From NCBI RefSeq assembly GCF_004296335.1, contig NZ_SGIU01000001.1:1279290-1343289 (forward strand): a stretch of 64,000 nucleotides of DNA, given 5' to 3'. This DNA comes from Flagellimonas allohymeniacidonis (GTDB lineage: Bacteria; Bacteroidota; Bacteroidia; Flavobacteriales; Flavobacteriaceae). The first letter of the stretch is position 1. Each line of letters starts with the position of its first letter. The position numbers were made by a program, and so were the translations under genes. The notes under the pieces are model-generated. The model had not been told where the DNA came from. It saw only the letters and a list, made by a program, of their open reading frames with translations, and ran no database searches. Of the stretch, positions 1 to 7,937 are shown one piece after another.

Positions 1-374
1 TCGATAATTTTATCCCCGATGTTGGGTTCTTTGATCCATTCATTTTTATTGAATCCCCAAACATTGTAAGTCATAATCTTGATATCGGAATCAAGATGGG
101 TTTCACTTTCTTTATTTGAGCGATAAAAGGATCCAAATACAATATATGCGATGAGCAAGGTTGAAAGAGATAAAAGTAACCGCCTATTCCGTTTTATGGC
201 CCAAAAGAGAACAAAAACTAGATTGATAATAAAAAGAAGTGGAACCAACAAGCTGAAAACAGAAAGGTAGGGAAGTGTGAAATAGTAAATAATACAGGTC
301 AAAAATAACAAGATAGCAAACACCCAGTTTGCAATCATAACCAATTTGCTTGCTATTGAGAAGGTTTTCTTCAA
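1..374 (-). CDS. Endonuclease/exonuclease/phosphatase family protein, membrane-anchored, 3' end outside window
   Basis: Only the first part of the gene lies in the window. The reading frame on the minus strand starts three bases after the stop of the rhomboid gene. It encodes three hydrophobic segments in about the first 75 residues, then a short linker and IKIMTYNVWGFN, which resembles the first conserved strand of the endonuclease/exonuclease/phosphatase fold (usually xxMTYNV/IxxxN). I place the start at a TTG at 374 (LKKTFSIASKLV) because relatives, as I remember them, start with MKK-like sequence ahead of the first membrane segment; an ATG at 338 is the alternative. The catalytic part is beyond the window edge, so nuclease versus phosphatase activity cannot be judged. 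It is the last visible gene of the mutL-rhomboid unit. Confidence 0.75.
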   Translation of the reverse strand, partial: MKKTFSIASKLVMIANWVFAILLFLTCIIYYFTLPYLSVFSLLVPLLFIINLVFVLFWAIKRNRRLLLSLSTLLIAYIVFGSFYRSNKESETHLDSDIKIMTYNVWGFNKNEWIKEPNIGDKII

Positions 375-377
375 AGG

Positions 378-1253
378 TTAATCTTCTTTTCCAGCTTTGA
401 ACAGAAAATCCTTTTCTGCTTTAGATAGACTCTCATAACCGGACTTGCTTATTTTGTCCAAAATGGCATCTACCTTACGTTGACGAGCCTCCTTATCATA
501 GTTAACGGCCTTGCCCCGGGCTGTATTTTTTTTGTAAACGGTCTTTAAGGGTGCTTTCTTCTCACTTCTTTTGAAAAGGTTGCCAACGCTGTTCAAAAGT
601 TTTGTGAATCCTGAACCAATATCAGTACCATTAAGCAATTGTCTGGCATAAATGTACCCCAGCAAGGCACCACCCAAATGGGCTAGCCTTCCCCCAACAT
701 TGCCTCCATAGGGAATTTGAATTAAATCGACCAAAACAAAAAACGCCCCAACATACCAAAGCTTAATATTAAAGAATATAATTCGAACTTCTTGGTTGGG
801 GATATAGGCACAAATAAAAATCAAAACAGCAGTGACCCCTGCAGAAGCTCCTATTAAAGCCGTGTTTGTATTTAGCAAGGTGGGAAAGACATTATAACTT
901 GTCAAGAATACGAGTCCTCCCACGATTATTCCCAAGAAGTATACATTGATGAATTTTTGATTGTCAAACAGGTTTAAAAATATTCGACCAGTAAAATACA
1001 GCATGAGCATATTCCAAAAGATATGGCCCAAACCTGCATGAAAAAAGGAATAGGTAATCAGCGACCAGGGCTGTCCCAAAAAGGCACCGATATCTTTTGG
1101 TAAGTGGAACCATTCATCCACAGAAACCGCAAAAAGAGCTTTGGAAAGTCCATTTAAAATAAAAATGAGGACATTGATCGCGATGAGTTTCTCCGCGATG
1201 TTGAGCCTGGCAAAATTATATTGCAAACCACCACTTGCCATTTTTAATTCCAA
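378..1253 (-). CDS. Rhomboid family intramembrane serine protease (second of tandem pair)
   Basis: This is a polytopic membrane protein of 291 residues. It has the rhomboid signature: the GHIFWNMLMLYFTG segment (about residues 76-89), the catalytic serine in GASAGVTAVL (GxSxG, about residue 137), and the catalytic histidine in LAHLGGALLGYIYA (about residue 192). Rhomboids cut transmembrane substrates within the membrane. A charged tail of about 80 residues follows the last membrane helix; the upstream paralogue lacks it. The gene overlaps the end of the other rhomboid gene by 10 bases, so the two are very likely co-translated. An ATG four codons downstream (MASGG) could be the real start. The substrate is unknown. 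Confidence 0.9.
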   Translation of the reverse strand: MELKMASGGLQYNFARLNIAEKLIAINVLIFILNGLSKALFAVSVDEWFHLPKDIGAFLGQPWSLITYSFFHAGLGHIFWNMLMLYFTGRIFLNLFDNQKFINVYFLGIIVGGLVFLTSYNVFPTLLNTNTALIGASAGVTAVLIFICAYIPNQEVRIIFFNIKLWYVGAFFVLVDLIQIPYGGNVGGRLAHLGGALLGYIYARQLLNGTDIGSGFTKLLNSVGNLFKRSEKKAPLKTVYKKNTARGKAVNYDKEARQRKVDAILDKISKSGYESLSKAEKDFLFKAGKED

Positions 1254-1978
1254 CGGTTTTGGTTAAACTGATTTTTCTTCCAGTACCACATCATAATAAA
1301 TCCAATCAACGCACCCCCGATATGTGCAAAGTGTGCAATTCCTGTATTGATATTTCCAATTCCAAAAATCAAGTCCAAAAGAATCAACGCAGGTACAAAA
1401 TACTTCGCTTTTATGGGGACTGGCAAAAATATTAACATCAATTTCGCTTCCGAATACATAAAGGCGAAGGCCACCAAAATTCCATAAATGGCTCCGGATG
1501 CACCAACAGCGGGAGTGTTATACGCACTTAGAAAATTATCGATTGTACTTTTTGAAGCGACATTGTACCAATCTGGACTATACTGCCCCCTCGAAATAAT
1601 ATCCAAAACTTGAGTCTCTGTCATGCCCGCATTAACCAAAGCCTGCATACCTTCATTGAAAAGGTAATAGTTGACCCCACTATGCAGAAGGGCCGAGCCT
1701 AAACCTGCCGAAAAATAGAAGAACAAAAACTTATTGCGGCCCCATACCTGTTCCAAGGGCGTTCCAAAGGCCCAAAGCGCATACATATTAAAAAGGATAT
1801 GCATGAGGCCACCATGCATGAACATATGGGTCAGAACCTGCCAAAATTCGAAATTTCCATTTTTTGGAAACCACAGTGAGAGCCATTGGTACATTTGTTC
1901 CCCATACAGTTGGGTGGCAAAAAACAAAATGACATTAATTATCAACAAGTGCTTTACCGCCTCTGTCAATCTACCCAT
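1244..1978 (-). CDS. Rhomboid family intramembrane serine protease (first of tandem pair)
   Basis: This protein of 244 residues has about six membrane segments. The rhomboid core is visible: HGGLMHILFNMYALWAFG (about residues 55-72), the catalytic serine in GASGAIYGILVAF (GxSG), and the catalytic histidine in HFAHIGGALIGFIMMWYW near the C-terminus. Between these lies a loop of about 60 residues, rich in polar and aromatic residues, which is larger than in the downstream copy. The gene starts immediately after mutL (its start codon shares base 1978 with the mutL stop) and overlaps the next rhomboid by 10 bases. The pair is not identical and looks like an old duplication. The substrate is not known. 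Confidence 0.92.
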   Translation of the reverse strand: MGRLTEAVKHLLIINVILFFATQLYGEQMYQWLSLWFPKNGNFEFWQVLTHMFMHGGLMHILFNMYALWAFGTPLEQVWGRNKFLFFYFSAGLGSALLHSGVNYYLFNEGMQALVNAGMTETQVLDIISRGQYSPDWYNVASKSTIDNFLSAYNTPAVGASGAIYGILVAFAFMYSEAKLMLIFLPVPIKAKYFVPALILLDLIFGIGNINTGIAHFAHIGGALIGFIMMWYWKKNQFNQNRWN

Positions 1979-3825
1979 TAATCTAATTTTTTATCTAAAT
2001 CCCTATCTGAGATAATTGTATATGTTTTTTTTAGCATTGGACTTAAAGTAGGTTCCTTACATCCAAATAAATCATTGACCAGTGCCATTTGCGATTCTTG
2101 ATCCAAGACCTCTCCAGATTTTACGGCCAAGTTTTTTGATAGGCTTTTGGCCAAAACATCGGCTTGCGAAATTGAATCTTCACCAAAACCCTCTTTATGA
2201 TTCGCAATAAGTTGATCCAATACCGTGCCAATTCTACTTTCGGAAACCATGGCAGGTACAGCTGTCACTTCCACAGTTTCTTCTTCGAGTTTTTCGAAAC
2301 TGAATCCTACATTGGCCAAACCTTCTTGAAGCTCTTTAAGTATATTTCTTTCCTGCGGACTAAACGTCATGGAAAGTGGAAACAGAAGCTGCTGGCTAAT
2401 TCCTTTTTTTAAAGTGATTTCACCCAAAAACTTTTCGTACAACACCCGTTCGTGGGCACGATTTTGGTGAATGACCAACAATCCGGACTTAATGGTGCTC
2501 ACCACATATTTACGCTGAAGCTGAAATGTGGTTCCGCTACCCTGGGAAAGTTCATCTTCCTCATACATGGAGGATTGCCATTGACCCTCAGATTCAATGT
2601 GTACACTACTGAAACTGGACTTTTCAATATCCTCATCAATGTTGGAATACAGACTTTCCCAACCTTTCACATTGGGTTTTTGATATGACCCAACAGCCTT
2701 TTTTGGCTCAGCAGGTTCTGCAAACGGATTAAATGTTGCGTCTACCGATATCTTTGGCAATACCGCTCCTTTTTCCTTGTAGGCATAAGGGGTATCTAGG
2801 TTTGAATCCCGTTCAAAATCCAAGACCGGGGCCACATTGAACTGCCCCAAACTATGTTTGATTGCCGATTTGAGAACGGCATACAAGGTATGTTCGTCAT
2901 CAAACTTCACTTCAGTTTTGGTGGGGTGTATGTTAATATCGATGGATTTGGGGTCCACATCGAGGTACAAAAAATAGCCCGGATAATGATCTGCCTTTAA
3001 TAAGCCCTCAAAGGCTGCTACAACAGCGTGATGCAAGTACGGACTTTTGATAAAGCGCCCGTTTGCAAAAAAGAATTGCTCTCCCCTACTCTTTTTGGAG
3101 AACTCGGGTTTGCAGACAAAACCTGACACTTTGACCACCTCAGTTTGCTCTTCCACGGGCACCAAACGATCTTTCATTTTACTTCCGAAAACTTGCGTGA
3201 TACGTTGTCTACTATTACTTTGGGGCAAGTTGAATATCTCGGAGCCATTATTATAAAAATGAAATTCGATGGAAGGATTCACCAAAGCCACTCGGTGAAA
3301 CTCATCCATGATGTGTCTCAATTCGACCTGGATGGATTTTAGAAAATTCCTTCTCGCCGGGATATTGAAAAATAGATTCTTAACGGAAATAGAGGTGCCT
3401 TTGGAAGTGGCCACCATTTCTTGTGAAATTATTTTGCTGCCCTCAATTTTTAGATGGACCCCAAGTTCAGAATCTGGCTTTCGCGTGAGCATATCAACAT
3501 GGGCAATGGCAGCAATGGAGGCCAACGCCTCACCGCGGAAACCTTTTGTTTTCAAAGCAAACAAATCCTCCGCACAGGAGATTTTGGAGGTCGCGTGCCG
3601 TTCAAAGGAAAGACGGGCATCAGTTTCACTCATTCCAATGCCATTATCCACTACTTGAATCAAGGTTTTTCCGCCATCCTTTACAATTAGTTTTATCAAG
3701 GTGGCGCCTGCATCGATTGCATTTTCCAAGAGTTCTTTGACCACCGAGGCCGGACGTTGAACTACTTCACCTGCCGCAATTTGGTTCGCGACATGGTCTG
3801 GCAAAAGTTTAATGATGTCCGCCAT
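1978..3825 (-). CDS. mutL: DNA mismatch repair protein MutL
   Basis: MutL couples mismatch recognition by MutS to strand incision and excision. The 615 residues show the GHKL ATPase motifs near the N-terminus: ENAIDAGA (about residues 34-41), DNGIGM (about 61-66) and TKGFRGEAL (about 92-100). After a linker of about 100 poorly conserved residues comes the C-terminal dimerisation domain. The place of the metal-binding endonuclease motif DQHA(x)2E(x)4E reads HQNRAHERVLYE (residues 453-464): the two glutamates remain but the Asp and the His are replaced. The C-terminal Cys-Pro-His type motif is also not evident; the end reads FGCKEPTLSPML. The start shares one base with the stop of the upstream small membrane protein (TAATG), which indicates coupling. 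Confidence 0.96.
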   Translation of the reverse strand: MADIIKLLPDHVANQIAAGEVVQRPASVVKELLENAIDAGATLIKLIVKDGGKTLIQVVDNGIGMSETDARLSFERHATSKISCAEDLFALKTKGFRGEALASIAAIAHVDMLTRKPDSELGVHLKIEGSKIISQEMVATSKGTSISVKNLFFNIPARRNFLKSIQVELRHIMDEFHRVALVNPSIEFHFYNNGSEIFNLPQSNSRQRITQVFGSKMKDRLVPVEEQTEVVKVSGFVCKPEFSKKSRGEQFFFANGRFIKSPYLHHAVVAAFEGLLKADHYPGYFLYLDVDPKSIDINIHPTKTEVKFDDEHTLYAVLKSAIKHSLGQFNVAPVLDFERDSNLDTPYAYKEKGAVLPKISVDATFNPFAEPAEPKKAVGSYQKPNVKGWESLYSNIDEDIEKSSFSSVHIESEGQWQSSMYEEDELSQGSGTTFQLQRKYVVSTIKSGLLVIHQNRAHERVLYEKFLGEITLKKGISQQLLFPLSMTFSPQERNILKELQEGLANVGFSFEKLEEETVEVTAVPAMVSESRIGTVLDQLIANHKEGFGEDSISQADVLAKSLSKNLAVKSGEVLDQESQMALVNDLFGCKEPTLSPMLKKTYTIISDRDLDKKLD

Positions 3826-4109
3826 TAAGATGTCCAGAATATGGATAAATCGAAGTCTATGATGAAGAGAAAAATCAAGATCAATACGACAAGAACAACT
3901 AAAAATCGGAGTTTTAAATGTTTGTCCCCCTCATTTTTAAGGTCATCCACAGCCCAGGAAATCTTATTTTTCAATCCCCTTTGCCGTTGTGCCGTACTTC
4001 GAAATTTATCGAGTTTGTGTTCAATTTTAAAAGGACTACCCTCTCCCTTATAATATCTGGGCGTGTAATTATATGAACGGTTTTTTTTTAGCTTTAGAAA
4101 ATTCCGCAT
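3825..4109 (-). CDS. Small single-pass membrane protein (often mislabelled riboflavin synthase subunit beta)
   Basis: This is a short basic protein of 94 residues with an N-terminal segment RSYNYTPRYYKGEGSPF, a charged middle, and one C-terminal hydrophobic helix (about residues 63-84) ending in FIIDFDLSIFWTS. I recall related flavobacterial proteins being named riboflavin synthase subunit beta, probably only because ribH lies next door; nothing in the sequence resembles lumazine synthase or any enzyme. The start at 4109 is chosen because a good promoter -7 element occupies 4131-4138, which rules out the upstream ATG at 4133. It is the first gene of the mutL unit and shares one base with the mutL start. 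The function is unknown. Confidence 0.8.
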   Translation of the reverse strand: MRNFLKLKKNRSYNYTPRYYKGEGSPFKIEHKLDKFRSTAQRQRGLKNKISWAVDDLKNEGDKHLKLRFLVVLVVLILIFLFIIDFDLSIFWTS

Positions 4110-4130
4110 GAAGTCCTTTTCGAGTAACTT

Positions 4131-4162
4131 CAAAGGTACTTAAAAACAAAATATGCTTTCAA
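4131..4162 (-). promoter_or_regulatory. Bacteroidota-type promoter for the small membrane protein-mutL-rhomboid unit
   Basis: Read on the minus strand, TTG (4162-4160) is followed after 21 bases by TACCTTTG (4138-4131), matching the TAnnTTTG -7 element of this phylum. Transcription would start about 20 bases before the ATG at 4109. This separates the mutL unit from ribH. Confidence 0.6.
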
Positions 4163-4190
4163 CAGGGCGTCCCAAAAAATGTTAAGAGTT

Positions 4191-4204
4191 CTTCCTTCGG
4201 GAAG
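4191..4204 (-). terminator. Possible hairpin downstream of ribH
   Basis: CTTCC-TTCG-GGAAG forms a 5-bp stem with a tetraloop just after the ribH stop. On the ribH strand a run of six T follows only after about a dozen bases, so it is a weak or imperfect terminator at best. Confidence 0.35.
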
Positions 4205-4218
4205 GTGATTCTGAAAAC

Positions 4219-4698
4219 TTATCCCAATACGGCCATTTGAATGGCTGCTATGGCTGCTTCCGTGCCTTTATTGCCATGCTTACCTCCACTACGATCAATC
4301 GCTTGTTGCAAGGTATCATCGGTCAAAACACAAAATATAACGGGCACATCGTAGGCTACATTAAGATCTTTGATCCCTTGGGCCGTGGCAGAACAAACAA
4401 AGTCGAAATGACTGGTCTCTCCACGTATTACGCTCCCAATCGCAATAACGGCATCGACCTCCTGCGTAAGAATCATTTTTTTTGCACCATAAGTAAGCTC
4501 AAAGCTACCTGGTACATTCCAGCGGACAATATTCTCTTCAATCGCACCACAATCTGCAAGGGCATCATAAGCCCCTTGGTAGAGGGCATGGGTAATCTTG
4601 TCGTTCCATTCAGAAACAACAATCCCGAATCGCAACTTCTTTGCATTCGGGATTTTACTTTTGTCGTAAACGGAAAGATTTTTGTTCTCGGTAGCCAT
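4219..4698 (-). CDS. ribH: 6,7-dimethyl-8-ribityllumazine synthase
   Basis: RibH condenses 5-amino-6-ribitylaminouracil with 3,4-dihydroxybutanone 4-phosphate, the penultimate step of riboflavin synthesis. The protein has 159 residues from the chosen ATG, the usual length of the family. Seen motifs are GIVVSEWNDKITHALYQGA (substrate pocket), VPGSFELTYGAKKM, AIGSVIRGETSHFDFVC with the catalytic His region, and the C-terminal GGKHGNKGTEAAIAA. An upstream ATG at 4707 would add only MIS and would overlap the preceding gene; MATENKN at 4698 is preferred. It lies directly downstream of the TPR protein gene and probably shares its promoter. No FMN riboswitch is apparent in the leader. Confidence 0.96.
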   Translation of the reverse strand: MATENKNLSVYDKSKIPNAKKLRFGIVVSEWNDKITHALYQGAYDALADCGAIEENIVRWNVPGSFELTYGAKKMILTQEVDAVIAIGSVIRGETSHFDFVCSATAQGIKDLNVAYDVPVIFCVLTDDTLQQAIDRSGGKHGNKGTEAAIAAIQMAVLG

Positions 4699-4703
4699 AG
4701 AAA

Positions 4704-5465
4704 TCAACTCTTGGCCAGGCCAATCAGAACATCAATATTGTTGGCTTGTTGCCAAGAAGCATATTCATTCTTGATACGCTCAAAATAGCCTAACGCCTTA
4801 TCTTTTTGGCCCAAGTCCAAGGCCAAGACACCCGCTTTATACAAAAATCTTGGAGTGGTATAATCGTTGGTGTCATGATTTAGCGCTTTTTCATAGTATT
4901 CTAGCGCATCTTCGGGTTGATCCAACTGTGCAAAGGCATCTCCGATGCCTCCTTTTGCCATGGCGCCCAAAATAACATCATCTGAAGAGAATTCTTCAAG
5001 ATGTGCAATAGCTTCTTGATATTGTTGAAGGTTCAAATAGGTCATCCCAGCTGAATACTTGGCCAAGTTGGCAGCCTTCGTTCCTTTGTATTCTGTGATG
5101 ATATCCAAAAATCCGTATTTCCCCTCCGCCCCGTTCAAGGCCAAAGCAAATAAGGAGTCTTTTTCAACCTCGTTATTCAGAGCCTGATCAAAGTATTGTT
5201 GTGGATAAAATAATTCGTTGGCCGCAGAGGCCTCTTTTGGTTTTTGGATAAATTCATTGTACCCCAAAAAACCCAACACTCCAATAGCAACTGCGCCAAT
5301 GGCTCCCAAAATGTAGTTTTGGTTTTTTCGAACCCAAGCTTCGGTTTTCGAAGCACTTTCATCCAAGGTACTGAATACCTCGGCCGTTGTGCTGTTCGCC
5401 TCATCAATCTGTGCCTCCTCTGCTTTATTTTTTGGTTTAAAGCCCCGCTTCTTGTATGTTGCCAT
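4704..5465 (-). CDS. Membrane-anchored tetratricopeptide-repeat protein
   Basis: The protein of 253 residues begins with a basic and acidic cytoplasmic region (MATYKKRGFKPKNKAEEA), has one membrane helix YILGAIGAVAIGVLGFLGY (about residues 51-70), and then TPR-like helical repeats such as AIAHLEEFSSDDVILGAMAKG and DALEYYEKALNHDTNDYTTP. The layout resembles the YfgM-type proteins (one helix, then TPRs facing the periplasm), a comparison of architecture only. The start at 5465 is set by the promoter at 5486-5513, which overlaps the longer reading frame beginning at 5513. It is followed by ribH with a 5-base gap. The function is not known. Confidence 0.88.
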   Translation of the reverse strand: MATYKKRGFKPKNKAEEAQIDEANSTTAEVFSTLDESASKTEAWVRKNQNYILGAIGAVAIGVLGFLGYNEFIQKPKEASAANELFYPQQYFDQALNNEVEKDSLFALALNGAEGKYGFLDIITEYKGTKAANLAKYSAGMTYLNLQQYQEAIAHLEEFSSDDVILGAMAKGGIGDAFAQLDQPEDALEYYEKALNHDTNDYTTPRFLYKAGVLALDLGQKDKALGYFERIKNEYASWQQANNIDVLIGLAKS

Positions 5466-5485
5466 TCTTTGTTTTATTAATCGCG

Positions 5486-5513
5486 CAAAAATAAAGTTTT
5501 TATCCAAATTCAA
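5486..5513 (-). promoter_or_regulatory. Promoter for the TPR gene-ribH unit
   Basis: On the minus strand TTG (5513-5511), 17 bases, then TATTTTTG (5493-5486) gives a full TTG/TAnnTTTG promoter. The leader to the ATG at 5465 would be about 15 bases. This decides the start of the TPR gene. Confidence 0.65.
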
Positions 5514-5529
5514 AAGGTAATTTATTCGT

Positions 5530-5537
5530 TATTTTTG
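5530..5537 (+). promoter_or_regulatory. Possible -7 element for recF
   Basis: TATTTTTG matches TAnnTTTG and would give a leader of about 45-50 bases before recF. No TTG lies at the ideal upstream distance, so only the -7 element supports it. Confidence 0.4.
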
Positions 5538-5590
5538 GAAGCCTTAATCGGATTCCGTGCTTTATATAAAGCTTTTCGTCTCTTATTTTT

Positions 5591-6673
5591 ATGTTTTTAA
5601 ACCGCTTATCCTTAGTTAATTATAAAAATTTTGATTCCATCGATTTGGAGTTCGACCCCGTCATCAACTGCATCGTGGGGAACAATGGGATGGGCAAGAC
5701 CAACATTTTGGATGCCATCTACCACCTTTCATACGGAAAGAGTTACTTCAATCCGGTGTCAACCCAAAACATAAAGTATGATGCCGATTTTTTCTTGGTT
5801 GAAGGGGAGTTTGAAAAAAAAGGGCGCACCGAAAAAATAACTTGCAGTTATAAAAAGGGACTAAAAAAAGTAATTAAACGAAACGGCAAGGCATACGATA
5901 AGTTTTCGGAGCATATTGGCTTCTTGCCCCTGGTGATCATTTCGCCTACCGATCGCAATCTTATTATCGAAGGGAGTGAAACCCGTAGGAAATTTGTCGA
6001 TGGGGTCATATCCCAATCCGATAAATTGTATCTGCAAAACCTAATCAAATACAATAAGGTATTGGTGCAGAGAAATTCTTTGCTCAAATATTTTGCGGTC
6101 AACCACACTTTTGATTCAGATACACTTTCCATCTACAATGATCAATTGCATGAGCTGGGTACTTCCATACATGAAAAGCGTAAAGCTTTTATCGAAACCT
6201 TCATTCCCATTTTTCAAGAACAGTATGCCCATATTTCCGATAAGGCTACAGAGGAAATCATGCTAACGTATGAAAGTCAGCTTGCGCAAGGGGAACTAAA
6301 AAAACTTCTGGAGGCATCCATCGATAAGGACCGGGCCTTGCAATATACCAGTGTTGGGGTTCACAAGGATGATTTAGCTTTCAGCATTGACCAACATCCC
6401 ATCAAAAAATTCGGAAGTCAGGGACAGCAAAAAACTTTTTTGATTGCACTAAAATTGGCGCAGTTCCATTTCATGAAAAAACAGGCCCAAACCACCCCGA
6501 TTCTTTTGCTGGACGATATTTTCGACAAACTAGACGAAAGTAGGGTGGCCCAAGTGGTCGCCTTGGTCAACAAAGAAAGTTTCGGGCAACTTTTTATTAG
6601 TGACACTCACAAAGAGCGCACTGAAAAAGTAGTGAAAAGTATCCATCAGAGTTATAAAATATTTACCTTGTAG
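5591..6673 (+). CDS. recF: DNA replication and repair protein RecF
   Basis: RecF is an SMC-like ATPase that works with RecO and RecR to load RecA at gapped DNA. The 360-residue protein starts with [14 protein letters not shown], followed by the Walker A motif [13 protein letters not shown] (about residues 31-43). The ABC signature region reads FGSQGQQKT (about residues 275-283) and Walker B reads [12 protein letters not shown] (about 302-313). Length and motif order are typical. The downstream lipoprotein gene begins one base after the stop, and a DUF721 (DciA-like) gene follows, so the three form an operon. dnaA and dnaN are not nearby, unlike the classical recF location. Confidence 0.97.
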   Translation: MFLNRLSLVNYKNFDSIDLEFDPVINCIVGNNGMGKTNILDAIYHLSYGKSYFNPVSTQNIKYDADFFLVEGEFEKKGRTEKITCSYKKGLKKVIKRNGKAYDKFSEHIGFLPLVIISPTDRNLIIEGSETRRKFVDGVISQSDKLYLQNLIKYNKVLVQRNSLLKYFAVNHTFDSDTLSIYNDQLHELGTSIHEKRKAFIETFIPIFQEQYAHISDKATEEIMLTYESQLAQGELKKLLEASIDKDRALQYTSVGVHKDDLAFSIDQHPIKKFGSQGQQKTFLIALKLAQFHFMKKQAQTTPILLLDDIFDKLDESRVAQVVALVNKESFGQLFISDTHKERTEKVVKSIHQSYKIFTL

Positions 6674-6674
6674 T

Positions 6675-7097
6675 ATGTGGAAGTGGACCCTCTCTTTTTT
6701 GATTCTTTTGCTCTGTTGTTGTACAGGTCGCGGTGTCACCTCAGATGAATTGAACCATTTAAACGGGTACTGGGAAATTGAAGAAGTTACTTTTCCAGAT
6801 GGTTCAAACAAGGAATACGGAGCCAGTCCTGCCGTGGATTTCATCCATTTGGAGAATGAAAAAGGGTTTCGTAAAAAGGTATATCCAAAAATCGATGGTT
6901 CCTTCAATACCTCAAACAGTGCAGAATCTTTTGAATTAGCCGATACGGATGATGGTTTTGTTTTTTTGTATTCCACTGAGACCGCTGATTGGCAAGAAAG
7001 ATTGCTGCAGATTGATTCAGTTTCGTTCACCGTGATGAACGAAGAGGGCTTGAAATATTCTTACAGGCGTTTTCAACCCATAGAAATTCCTAAGTAA
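6675..7097 (+). CDS. Lipoprotein with a lipocalin-like domain
   Basis: The 140-residue protein has a lipoprotein signal peptide ending in LILLLCCCTGRG, with a cysteine near residue 15 as likely lipidation site. The mature part starts with LNGYWEIEEVTFPDGS, and the xGxWxIxxV pattern is common in lipocalin-like extracytoplasmic domains. Further beta-rich sequence ends with YSYRRFQPIEI. The gene starts one base after recF and its stop overlaps the start of the DUF721 gene by one base (TAATG), so it is firmly inside that operon, although its cell location (periplasm or outer membrane) differs from its DNA-acting neighbours. The ligand and function are unknown. Confidence 0.8.
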   Translation: MWKWTLSFLILLLCCCTGRGVTSDELNHLNGYWEIEEVTFPDGSNKEYGASPAVDFIHLENEKGFRKKVYPKIDGSFNTSNSAESFELADTDDGFVFLYSTETADWQERLLQIDSVSFTVMNEEGLKYSYRRFQPIEIPK

Positions 7098-7393
7098 TGG
7101 CGAAAAGACAGAATTCATATATCCCACTTAGTGATGCCCTTAAAGAGTTTGTAAAAGAGAACAAGCTCCAAAAAGGAATGGATCGGGTGAATGCCAAAGA
7201 AGCCTGGCAAAATCTTATGGGCAATGGGGTAAATAGCTACACTACCTCGGTTGAGCTCAAGAATGACACTTTACATGTGTCCCTATCCTCCTCGGTGCTG
7301 CGAGAGGAGCTCAGTTTGGGTAAGACCAAAATAATGGCCATGCTAAACGAAGAATTGGGACAGGAATTGATAAAAAAAATAGTGCTCCGGTGA
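7097..7393 (+). CDS. DUF721 (DciA-like) protein
   Basis: This small protein of 98 residues corresponds to the DUF721/DciA family. Visible features are the conserved DALKEFVKENKLQKGMDRV start, the tryptophan in KEAWQNLMG, the central VELKNDTLHVSLSSSVLREEL strand-helix region (residues about 51-71), and the C-terminal hydrophobic pattern ELIKKIVL. DciA proteins bind and help load the replicative helicase DnaB in bacteria that lack DnaC or DnaI; that knowledge comes from other phyla, so the role here is an inference. It is the last gene of the recF operon and ends about 30 bases before a terminator shared with ndk. Confidence 0.82.
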   Translation: MAKRQNSYIPLSDALKEFVKENKLQKGMDRVNAKEAWQNLMGNGVNSYTTSVELKNDTLHVSLSSSVLREELSLGKTKIMAMLNEELGQELIKKIVLR

Positions 7394-7423
7394 GTACTGA
7401 TTTTACAATAGGTTTCAAATAAA

Positions 7424-7448
7424 AAAAGCCCCCGTTTAGGAGGCTTTT
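7424..7448. terminator. Bidirectional terminator between the recF operon and ndk
   Basis: AAAAGCC and GGCTTTT form a stem, with inner CC/GG pairing after one mismatch and an A tract on one side and T tract on the other, so it can stop transcription from both converging units. Confidence 0.75.
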
Positions 7449-7468
7449 CCATTTATCTTCTTTCCTTT

Positions 7469-7888
7469 TTAAAATACTTCTCTTCCTGAAAAGTGAAAAG
7501 CACCTTCGATAGCCGCGTTTTCATCACTATCAGAACCATGTACTGCATTTTCGCCAATACTTTTGGCATACAGTTTTCTAATGGTTCCATCAGCAGCTTC
7601 CTCAGGATTTGTAGCACCGATCAAAGCCCTAAAATCCTCAACGGCATTGTCTTTTTCCAGAATAGCAGCTACAATGGGGCCTCTTGTCATAAATTCTACC
7701 AACTCTCCGAAAAAAGGTCTTTCCTTGTGTATGGCATAGAACTCTTCGGCGTCCCTTCTGCTCAGTTGGGTGTACTTCATGGCCGAAATCTTGAAGCCAG
7801 CACCCGTTATTTTCTCTAAAATTGCCCCTATATAACCACTTTCAACAGCATCTGGTTTGATCATGGTAAAGGTTCGATTTCCTATCAT
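7469..7888 (-). CDS. ndk: Nucleoside-diphosphate kinase
   Basis: Ndk moves the gamma phosphate of ATP onto nucleoside diphosphates through a phospho-histidine intermediate. The 139-residue protein shows the family start [19 protein letters not shown], the nucleotide-binding [16 protein letters not shown], and the active-site region [18 protein letters not shown], in which the histidine (about residue 117) is the phosphorylated residue. The length matches bacterial Ndk. It has its own canonical promoter and is transcribed alone, facing the recF operon. Confidence 0.97.
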   Translation of the reverse strand: MIGNRTFTMIKPDAVESGYIGAILEKITGAGFKISAMKYTQLSRRDAEEFYAIHKERPFFGELVEFMTRGPIVAAILEKDNAVEDFRALIGATNPEEAADGTIRKLYAKSIGENAVHGSDSDENAAIEGAFHFSGREVF

Positions 7889-7904
7889 TTTTCAAAATTT
7901 TGCG

Positions 7905-7934
7905 CAAACATACGCTTTTTCGGGCAAGAGGCAA
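7905..7934 (-). promoter_or_regulatory. ndk: ndk promoter
   Basis: On the minus strand TTG (7934-7932), 19 bases, then TATGTTTG (7912-7905): a full-consensus promoter that would start transcription about 10-15 bases before the ndk ATG at 7888. Confidence 0.7.
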
Positions 7935-7937
7935 GGA

